From an uncultured Anaerolineales bacterium (GTDB lineage: Bacteria > Chloroflexota > Anaerolineae > Anaerolineales > Villigracilaceae), in the NCBI GenBank assembly GCA_937928015.1, contig CALFXA010000268.1, positions 1 to 9,944 on the forward strand: DNA of 9,944 nucleotides. Direction: 5' to 3'. Under the pieces are notes generated by a model. The model searched no databases. It was not told the DNA's origin and was given only the letters and a program-made list of their open reading frames with translations. Below are positions 4,329 through 9,944 of the stretch, in pieces. Positions within the stretch are counted from its first letter, which is position 1. Each line of letters starts with the position of its first letter. The position numbers were made by a program, and so were the translations under genes.

Positions 4329-6014
4329 ATGGCATCCAAATTCACTTATAAGATCATCAATTTTGCACTGGCCTTCACCCTCTGCCTCGCCGCCCTGCCC
4401 ACCCTCAACGCTCATGCTGCACCGGCCGCCCAATCCACCCTCAAAGAACACCACCTCAAGTTCTACCTGGACCCGGCCCTGGTCCCCGACCTGGCCTTTG
4501 CCCGCACAGTCTTGCCCAAATACGTAGCCGACATGAACCTGATCCTGGCCAAGAACACCGATCGCCGCCTGGTCTTCGACCCCGCCACCGACATCATCCT
4601 GGCCACCTCCGAGCCGCACTCCAACTCGGCCGTCCCGCCCATGCCGGTCTCGGGCTTCGAGATCTGGGCCTATGCCGTCCGTACCACCAACGTCCTCTCC
4701 TACGGCGGGTATGCCGGCATCGACGATAGCGGCGCGGGCGTGCTGGCCGGCCTCAAGTGGACCCGCCTGTATGACCCCGAAACCCTCAGGCCGTCTGAGG
4801 TGCCCGATTACTGGACGCAGATCAATAACATGCTGCATGAGGTAGGCCACGTTTTCGGCGCCGCCCTGGGCGAATACTACAATCTGATCACCGTCCACGA
4901 CACCACCGGCCTGGAGCCCAAACTGGATGTCAGTGCCTACAACCCCTCCGACCTCTATTGGAGCGACAAACCCGACTTTGTGACCGACCCCATGTTGTGG
5001 AACCTCTCCCGCGATAACGGCTACGCCGTCTTCACCGACCGCGCCAGCCTGCTCAACACCGTGCGCTACTCCGCGCTGACTGCCGCCCTGATAAACGGCG
5101 ATTACCGTAACAGCGCCCCCACCGTCGACCTGAACAACATCCAGGTCAACGTGGTGGATGCCCAGGGCCAGCCCATCGAAGGCGCACAGGTCAAGGCTTG
5201 GACCGTGATGAGCACCTCGCCGAATCAGACCTCCGTCCTGGCCGATCTCTCCACTGATGCCGACGGCTACACGTCCTTCTCTTGGGGTGCGGCGAACAAC
5301 CCGCACAATGTGTATGACTCTTTGCGCTTGGTCAAGGTCTACAAGGATGGCCTCATGGCCCAGGCCCGTTTTGTCTCCATCTTCGACGCCGACATCGTCC
5401 GCCTGGTGAATGGCATCGACACGCTGACCCTCACCTTCCAGATGCAACCCGTCCCACCCACCCCCTCCTTCGGCGACGTCTCCACCGACTACTTCGCCTG
5501 GACCTACATCGAGGACTTGTACGCGGCTCGCGTGACCGGTGGCTGCTCCACCGCCCCATTACTTTACTGTCCGAACCAACCTGTCACGCGCGACCAGATG
5601 GCCGTTTTCCTTGAACGCGGTATCCACGGCTCCGACTTTGTCCCCCCCGCCGTTTCTTCCAGCTTTGGTGACACCTCGGGCAGTTGGGCCTCCGCCTGGA
5701 TCGAGGCCCTGGCCGCGGATGGCATTACCGGCGGATGCGGGGACGGCAACTACTGCCCGAATGTGTACGTCACCCGCGCGCAGATGGCTGTCTTCCTTCT
5801 GCGTGCCATGCACGGCGCGGACTACACCCCCGCTCCCGCCACCGGTGCCGTTTTTGCCGACGTCTCCGCCGATTACTGGTCCGCTGCCTGGATCGAACAA
5901 CTGGCCGCCGAAGGCATCACTGGCGGATGCGGTAACGGCAATTTCTGTCCCAATGCACCCGTCACCCGCGCGCAGATGGCTGTCTTCCTTGTAAAAACGT
6001 TCGCACTGCAATAA
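4329..6014 (+). CDS. Secreted HExxH metalloprotease-like protein with three SLH domains
   Basis: The protein has 561 residues. Residues 1-31 are a signal peptide (MASKFTYK, hydrophobic core, NAHA-AP cleavage region). Residues about 40-265 form a zincin-like domain with H170-E-V-G-H174: two zinc-binding histidines and catalytic Glu171. The metzincin third ligand is absent (Leu at the HxxGxxH position); E182, H190 or D191 could substitute, and DPM at 220-222 could be a Met-turn. Residues about 268-375 look like a beta-sandwich (VNVVDAQGQPIEGAQVKAW). Three SLH repeats (about 380-435, 445-495, 508-561), each ending in VTRxQMAVFL, should bind the protein to cell-wall polymer. Each SLH repeat has a cysteine pair (C406/C414, C470/C476, C534/C540). 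Expression sits behind three c-di-GMP riboswitches. Protease activity is inferred from the motif; SLH anchoring is well supported. Peptidase family not identified. Confidence 0.88.
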   Translation: MASKFTYKIINFALAFTLCLAALPTLNAHAAPAAQSTLKEHHLKFYLDPALVPDLAFARTVLPKYVADMNLILAKNTDRRLVFDPATDIILATSEPHSNSAVPPMPVSGFEIWAYAVRTTNVLSYGGYAGIDDSGAGVLAGLKWTRLYDPETLRPSEVPDYWTQINNMLHEVGHVFGAALGEYYNLITVHDTTGLEPKLDVSAYNPSDLYWSDKPDFVTDPMLWNLSRDNGYAVFTDRASLLNTVRYSALTAALINGDYRNSAPTVDLNNIQVNVVDAQGQPIEGAQVKAWTVMSTSPNQTSVLADLSTDADGYTSFSWGAANNPHNVYDSLRLVKVYKDGLMAQARFVSIFDADIVRLVNGIDTLTLTFQMQPVPPTPSFGDVSTDYFAWTYIEDLYAARVTGGCSTAPLLYCPNQPVTRDQMAVFLERGIHGSDFVPPAVSSSFGDTSGSWASAWIEALAADGITGGCGDGNYCPNVYVTRAQMAVFLLRAMHGADYTPAPATGAVFADVSADYWSAAWIEQLAAEGITGGCGNGNFCPNAPVTRAQMAVFLVKTFALQ

Positions 6015-6034
6015 CGTGCGCGTTCTCCTCAGAT

Positions 6035-6067
6035 GCAACTGCCCTGGCCGCATTCCAGGGCAGTTGC
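6035..6067. terminator. Strong hairpin after the SLH protease gene
   Basis: GCAACTGCCCTGG (6035-6047) pairs perfectly with CCAGGGCAGTTGC (6055-6067) around a 7-nt loop, 20 nt after the stop codon. The U-tract is poor (GCTTAAC), so termination may be inefficient or the hairpin may protect the 3' end. Confidence 0.6.
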
Positions 6068-6078
6068 GCTTAACACGT

Positions 6079-6182
6079 CATTGCGAGGGCGATGTTCTTT
6101 CGCCCGAAGCAATCTCAGGGAATAAAGTGCAAGTCTGGTATGGGGAGATTGCTTCGTAGGGAAGAACGCCCTCCTCGCAATA
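6079..6182. repeat. MITE/REP-like palindromic element, about 104 bp
   Basis: The left arm (6079-6116; ATTGCGAGG ... CGAAGCAATCTC) is an imperfect inverted copy of the right arm (6145-6182; GAGATTGCTTCG ... CCTCGCAAT), with about 28 bp between. The arms match the style of short dispersed palindromic repeats common in many bacterial genomes. It carries no coding capacity and sits between two convergent genes. Confidence 0.7.
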
Positions 6183-6190
6183 ACAGGGCC

Positions 6191-8704
6191 TTACTGATTC
6201 TTCACCGTCACCTGGATGACTGCCGTCTCCACCCGTTGATCGACGTACACCACCACCAGTTGCACCGCGTACAACCCATTCAGTCCGCTGGTGTCCCACT
6301 CAGCCAGCAGACCGTTCTCGATCGGCGTCGACATGTCCGTGCCGACCTGGATCCACGCGCTGGGATTCAAGCCCTGGCCGACCTGTACGCGGTAATAGGC
6401 AAAGTCCGTGCCCGAGGCGGTGCCGACGATCTTGACCTTGCCGTTCACATCCGCAAAGAGGGCGGGCGCGGTGATATTGACTTCGGGATTCACCCTGGGC
6501 GGCTGGATGGCGTCATACGAACTGGGCGGCTGGGGCAGCCCGGTGCTTTGCGCCCAGGCCTGTGCCTCGGGCGGGACGATCAGGTACACGCGCTTCTCCA
6601 CGAATTGTGGCGGTGTGAAGACCGTCGCCAGGAAACCCGTCTCGCGATTGACCTGGTAGGCGCGATACAACGAATCGAGTTGGTTCGGCTCGCTTCCGTT
6701 CAGGAAGACCTCGCTAACGATGTTGGGACAATCGACGGTGGGCAACAGCCCCGAAGGGTCGCACACGTCCATGACCGATACACCCTGCGGGATGGTCCAG
6801 CCGTCGCGCGGTTGTCCCTGGCTGGCAAGCTGCATCAACGCATTCCACAACGCGATGGGCAAGCGCGGCGAGAGACGCGCGCCCTCGGCGCGTGCACCCG
6901 TCCAGGTGGCCACGACGCGCGTCGGCGTGTAGCCCACGGCCCATACATCCTGCCCGTCGACGGTCTGCCCGACCTTGGCGCCCACGGGCCGCCCGATTTC
7001 GAAGGCATTCGGGCTGCCCAGGCTCGGCCAGCGCGCGGGTTCGTCGCTCAGGGCATTGGTGACGAGATAAGTCAGCCCGGGCGAAACCACAGGCCGCGCC
7101 TGCGGAGCAGACCAATCCAGCCAGATGGCGTGGTCCGCAGACTCCACTCTCAGCACCGCCGACGGCTCGAAGGACGGGCCGATCTCCTGCCCATAATACA
7201 CGCCCCCTTCCCCCAGCACACCGTACGCGCCCGCGATCTCCAGCAGGCGCAGCGGCTGTTCTAGTGCGAGGCCGAATGACTCGACCGTCTTGGTGACGCT
7301 TTCCGTGCCCATCTGTTGCAACACGGTCTCGGCGGGCACGCGGTAGTCGTTGGCGAGTGCGTTGCGCAGCCGCAGCGGACCGTGGAACTGTCCGTCATAG
7401 TTCTGGACACTGACCTGCCCGGGGATGTCCCAGACTAATGTGGCGGGACCCAGTCCGCGGGCGAAGCCCGTCAAATAGACGAAAGGCGTCAGCAGGGATC
7501 CCGGGTTGTGTGCCGCCACGAGAGGCGTTTCTTGCCCCTTGAGCGTCTCGCCCACCAGCGCCAGCACCTGCCCCGTGCTCGGGTCGAGGATCACCGCGCT
7601 GGACGAGGCTTCGGTCAGCGCCGCGCCCGGCGGCAGGGACGGCAACAGCCCCGCCGCGTCACAGGCGGCTTCGGGCAGGCCCTCCAGCCGCGCGGCGTAG
7701 GCGGCGGTGACGCACGAGGCGCTTTGTTGCAGGTTGTAGTCGAGGGTGGTGTAAATGGTCAGACCGCCGCGCTCGATTCGGTCGCGGCTGAAACGGGAGT
7801 CCAATTGGGCCAGGACCAGATTCACGAAGGCGGCGGCAGGCTCGGGCGCGGACTCGGGCGGAGCGGCCAATCGAACGGATTCGCTCAACGCGGCGTCCGC
7901 TTCCTTCGCGCTGACCAGTCCCGCATCCTTCATCTGCGCGATGATCTCGCGCCCGCGCTGCAGGGCGGCCTCGGGCGCATCCAGCGGATTCAGGCTGGGC
8001 GTGCCCATCACGCCGGCCAGGATGGCGGATTCCATCAGCGTGAGTTCGCTGGCGGACTTGCCAAAGTACAACTGCGCCGCCGACTCGACCCCGAAGGCGT
8101 AGCGGCCAAAGTGCGCGGAATTGAGAGTCCATTCGAGGATTTGCGCGCGGCCAAAGTGCGCGGTGATCTGCGCGGCCAGCAGACGTTCGCGCAGGGCGCG
8201 GCGGGCGCTGGGCGGCTCGTCGAAGAGCAGCAAGTCGGAGACGAGGCGTTGGGCCAGCGTGGGATGCGAGGCGGGGTCCTGCCAGCCTTCGAGCGAATAA
8301 CCTGGATTCTTCCAAAAGGTGGGATCGTCGAGCAACACCACGGCCTCGGCCAGCGCAGACGGGATGTGCTGCGGGTTGTTCTCGTCGAGCGCCACGTAAC
8401 CGCGCGGAGAATCATCGGGCGCGAAGGAGGCCAGCAAGTGTTCGCCCGTGCGGTCGTAGATGCGCGTAGGCTGCAACAGGAGTCCGCTGGGCGGGTTGAG
8501 CAGGCGCGGCAACAGTTCGAGCGAGGGCAGGTCGCGGGTCAGGTCGGCGTAGGCCAGCGCGCTGACCACGATCAGCGCGGCCAGCACCAGCGATAGGATC
8601 ATCCCCACGCTGAGGATGACGCTGCGCGAACGTCCTTCCGATTTGCGGAATTTGGCGAGGCGGCGTTCGCGTCGCGAACGGAGGATGGGGCGGAGTTCCT
8701 GCAT
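6191..8704 (-). CDS. Class A penicillin-binding-protein-like protein with degenerate active sites
   Basis: The 837-residue, PBP1A-type protein has a basic cytoplasmic start, a membrane anchor (about 29-52), a GT51-like domain (about 75-245), a transpeptidase-like domain (about 365-640) and an Ig-like C-terminal domain (about 735-837). The fold is recognisable (FGVESAAQLYFGKSASELTLMESAILAG; NPGSLLTPFVYL; DVWAVGYTP), but catalytic motifs are altered. The GT51 ED is DD at 126-127. The GGSTITQQ motif reads SHPTLAQR (146-153). SxxK is S403-L-L-T406. SxN is D453-Y-R455. KTG is K577-V-G579. A live class A PBP would polymerise lipid II and crosslink peptides outside the membrane; this one probably does neither and may be a scaffold or regulator. 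No Shine-Dalgarno precedes the ATG; AT-rich TTTAAT ends 7 nt before it, so translation may be leaderless. The frame is open throughout, arguing against simple decay. Confidence 0.88.
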   Translation of the reverse strand: MQELRPILRSRRERRLAKFRKSEGRSRSVILSVGMILSLVLAALIVVSALAYADLTRDLPSLELLPRLLNPPSGLLLQPTRIYDRTGEHLLASFAPDDSPRGYVALDENNPQHIPSALAEAVVLLDDPTFWKNPGYSLEGWQDPASHPTLAQRLVSDLLLFDEPPSARRALRERLLAAQITAHFGRAQILEWTLNSAHFGRYAFGVESAAQLYFGKSASELTLMESAILAGVMGTPSLNPLDAPEAALQRGREIIAQMKDAGLVSAKEADAALSESVRLAAPPESAPEPAAAFVNLVLAQLDSRFSRDRIERGGLTIYTTLDYNLQQSASCVTAAYAARLEGLPEAACDAAGLLPSLPPGAALTEASSSAVILDPSTGQVLALVGETLKGQETPLVAAHNPGSLLTPFVYLTGFARGLGPATLVWDIPGQVSVQNYDGQFHGPLRLRNALANDYRVPAETVLQQMGTESVTKTVESFGLALEQPLRLLEIAGAYGVLGEGGVYYGQEIGPSFEPSAVLRVESADHAIWLDWSAPQARPVVSPGLTYLVTNALSDEPARWPSLGSPNAFEIGRPVGAKVGQTVDGQDVWAVGYTPTRVVATWTGARAEGARLSPRLPIALWNALMQLASQGQPRDGWTIPQGVSVMDVCDPSGLLPTVDCPNIVSEVFLNGSEPNQLDSLYRAYQVNRETGFLATVFTPPQFVEKRVYLIVPPEAQAWAQSTGLPQPPSSYDAIQPPRVNPEVNITAPALFADVNGKVKIVGTASGTDFAYYRVQVGQGLNPSAWIQVGTDMSTPIENGLLAEWDTSGLNGLYAVQLVVVYVDQRVETAVIQVTVKNQ

Positions 8705-8858
8705 GGGATAATTAAACCACAGTTGAAGTGGAGAAACTCAAGTTTTGTAGGACGGAGGCGGAAACAGGGAACTGTTATATTCTCAATCTGCGTCTAAAAC
8801 ATATCTATTTCATGAAAGTATAATTTTGAACCAACTTGCGACACGATTGGAGGTAACC
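8705..8858. promoter_or_regulatory. Divergent promoter region between the PBP-like and lipoprotein genes
   Basis: On the plus strand a perfect TATAAT (8819-8824) would start transcription near 8831, about 28 nt before the lipoprotein ATG; no good -35 is visible. On the minus strand TTGAGT and TTTAAT are 19 nt apart, with TTTAAT ending 7 nt before the PBP-like ATG. Nothing else was recognised here. Confidence 0.45.
8849..8854 (+). promoter_or_regulatory. Ribosome binding site of the lipoprotein gene
   Basis: GGAGGT lies 4 nt before the ATG at 8859. It supports that start over an in-frame TTG at 8826, which lies too close to the predicted transcription start and would spoil the signal peptide. 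Confidence 0.8.
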
Positions 8859-9584
8859 ATGAATCGCAAACGAAACTGGTCCCTTTCATTATTTGCAGTA
8901 CTTACATTAATCTTGGCAAGTTGTTCGCCATTGATGCCTGCGGCCTACCCTGAGCCAGCCACATCCACAGAGAGTATTCGGCCCTATAAGACCAGAACCG
9001 TGCTGCCAACCATCTGGCCTACCAAAACGCCATTTCCCACGGCGGATCGCGAGTACCCCATTCCCAACCTGCCGCCCAAGGCCTGGCCCGAATTTTCAGG
9101 TGAATATACATACTCAAATATAGACATCTCGGAGAATGGCTTTCTCAAATATGGTTTTCGATATCCACCGGGCTGGTATTTGTACCCTGGCTCTACCATC
9201 AGCGCACCGGGATTAGAGGGAGAGACATACATCCAAAATTTTGAGCGAATTGGCATGGATTGGTGGTACGAACCTCAATCTGTTGGAACCGTCAAAATAT
9301 CCCTTTATGCCCTGCCATGTAAGATCGTTGAGGAGGGCTGTCTCACCAATATCCCTGAGTTTGCGCCTGGCTTGCCTGGCACTCGTGCGGTCGAAAAGCG
9401 TGAAGATTGGACTGTTTGGGAAATATCTTTATATACAAAATACTTTAGGATCTCTCTTGCTGGGTATATGCCAGGCAACCCCGCAGGCAATGCCGCCCTT
9501 ATTGAAGTTTTGGATGAAATTCCATCCACATTTGTAGTCCACGATGAGAGTATGTCTTCTCCCGTAGAGACCTCCACTCCATGA
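8859..9584 (+). CDS. Lipoprotein of unknown function
   Basis: The protein has 241 residues. A type II signal peptide (MNRKRNWSLSLFAVLTLILASC) ends in the lipobox L-A-S-C, predicting lipid attachment at Cys22 and residence on the outer face of the membrane. Residues about 25-75 are a Pro/Thr-rich linker (TVLPTIWPTKTPFPTADR), a common spacer in Chloroflexota lipoproteins. The remaining 165 residues form a soluble domain with FLKYGFRYPPGWYLYPG, a pattern reminiscent of PsbP-like domains (YxFxYPxGW), then FRISLAGYMPGN. Four cysteines lie in or before the domain only sparsely (for example the PCKIVEEGCL pair), which may form a disulphide. The family is a guess; the lipoprotein call is firm. The gene is visibly less GC-rich than its neighbours and is divergent from the PBP-like gene. 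Confidence 0.85.
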   Translation: MNRKRNWSLSLFAVLTLILASCSPLMPAAYPEPATSTESIRPYKTRTVLPTIWPTKTPFPTADREYPIPNLPPKAWPEFSGEYTYSNIDISENGFLKYGFRYPPGWYLYPGSTISAPGLEGETYIQNFERIGMDWWYEPQSVGTVKISLYALPCKIVEEGCLTNIPEFAPGLPGTRAVEKREDWTVWEISLYTKYFRISLAGYMPGNPAGNAALIEVLDEIPSTFVVHDESMSSPVETSTP

Positions 9585-9641
9585 TCTACCTATCCAGTGT
9601 ACATGCCGTCAGTGCATCCAAAAGCAAATTTTTTGTTTGCA

Positions 9642-9666
9642 TATAAAAATATTTTCCGCAGAAAAT
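9642..9666 (-). terminator. Possible terminator of the right-edge gene
   Basis: On the minus strand ATTTTC-TGCG-GAAAAT (9666-9651) is followed by ATTTTTAT, beginning 6 nt after the TAG at 9672. The stem is short and AT-rich. A separate weak GCAAA/TTTGC hairpin (9624-9640) lies after the lipoprotein gene. Both are low-confidence. Confidence 0.3.
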
Positions 9667-9671
9667 GGGGG

Positions 9672-9944
9672 CTAATCGTCTTCCAATACATCCGCCAGCC
9701 ACTCGAACAGATTGGTCTTTTTCTCCAGCGTGTCACCGTGGACTGCGCCGTTCTGGCCGTTGATCAGCACCAGGTGGTCTTTGCCGCCCTGGCGAATCTC
9801 GGTCATCCACACAGGCAGCAGCACCAGCTTGAACGATTCCACGCGCATGCCCGCCGAGGAGGACGAGATCAACGTGATCGAGCCGAGCAGGTTGGGCAGG
9901 TCGGCTTTCATGGCCTTGAAGGCCTGTCCGCGCGCGTCGAGCGA
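9672..9944 (-). CDS. C-terminal 90 residues of an unidentified protein (starts beyond the right edge)
   Basis: The minus frame is open from the window edge to TAG at 9672-9674. An internal Met at 9911 is unlikely to be the start because the frame continues upstream in codons of similar use (SLDARGQAFKAMKADLP). The segment KLVLLPVWMTEIRQGGKDHLVLINGQNGAVHGD resembles the C-terminal LPVW...YRFLVNGQTGxVxGE stretch found in membrane-associated or zinc-ribbon hypothetical proteins. It ends in an acidic tail (EWLADVLEDD). Without the N-terminal part no function can be assigned. It converges on the lipoprotein gene. Confidence 0.75.
   Translation of the reverse strand, partial: SLDARGQAFKAMKADLPNLLGSITLISSSSAGMRVESFKLVLLPVWMTEIRQGGKDHLVLINGQNGAVHGDTLEKKTNLFEWLADVLEDD

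Noticed and set aside
4311..5447. Minus-strand open frame of 378 codons inside the protease gene
   Set aside because: It is antisense to a gene with signal peptide, HEVGH and SLH repeats. The product is Gly/Val/Asp-rich with no recognisable domain.
6092..7264. Plus-strand open frames opposite the PBP-like gene (including 7508-8596)
   Set aside because: They are shadows of the GC-rich 837-codon minus frame: Arg/Gly/Gln-rich, no RBS, and the first begins inside the palindromic repeat element.

Overview
The window looks like a chromosomal segment of a GC-rich Chloroflexota bacterium, most likely class Anaerolineae. This is inferred from family-level features, not from a search: an SLH protein with a GGC...CP cysteine pair in every SLH repeat, a class A PBP-like protein with an extra Ig-like C-terminal domain, a Thr/Pro-linker lipoprotein, and dispersed palindromic repeats carrying ATTGCGAGG / CGAAGCAATCTC arms.

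Layout. (1) 1-2974, minus: the N-terminal 991 residues of a very large secreted surface protein (signal peptide, N-terminal domain, Ig-like domain, then tandem MBG and YDG repeats) running off the left edge. (2) 3146-3373, minus: a 75-residue XRE-type (Cro/C1-like) regulator just upstream of the surface protein. It has a near-consensus promoter whose spacer is filled by a perfect 14-bp palindrome. (3) 3534-3778: a gene-free stretch with a nested palindromic repeat. (4) 3779-4320, plus: a promoter -10, then three consecutive c-di-GMP class I (GEMM-I) riboswitch aptamers. The first two are each followed by an intrinsic terminator; the third leads directly to a gene. (5) 4329-6014, plus: a secreted protein with an HEVGH zinc-protease motif and three SLH anchoring repeats. 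(6) 6035-6182: a hairpin and a MITE/REP-like palindromic element between convergent genes. (7) 6191-8704, minus: a full-length class A PBP-like protein in which the usual active-site motifs of both enzymatic domains are degenerate. (8) 8859-9584, plus: a lipoprotein of unknown function. (9) 9672-9944, minus: the C-terminal end of a gene entering from the right.

How it may work together. Regions 1-5 form a divergent surface-remodelling locus: a repeat-rich adhesin-like protein under a probably autoregulated XRE protein, facing a cell-surface metalloprotease behind three stacked c-di-GMP sensors. In both terminator-linked aptamers the conserved 3' strand can pair with the 5' arm of its own terminator. 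This predicts OFF switches: high c-di-GMP stops protease synthesis and low c-di-GMP permits it. The logic resembles Clostridioides difficile, where a c-di-GMP-I OFF riboswitch controls the secreted protease CD2830/Zmp1 next to the adhesin CD2831, and the LapG/LapA adhesin-release system of Pseudomonas. Cleavage of the neighbouring adhesin is inference. The second notable item is the apparently catalytically dead PBP1-like protein.
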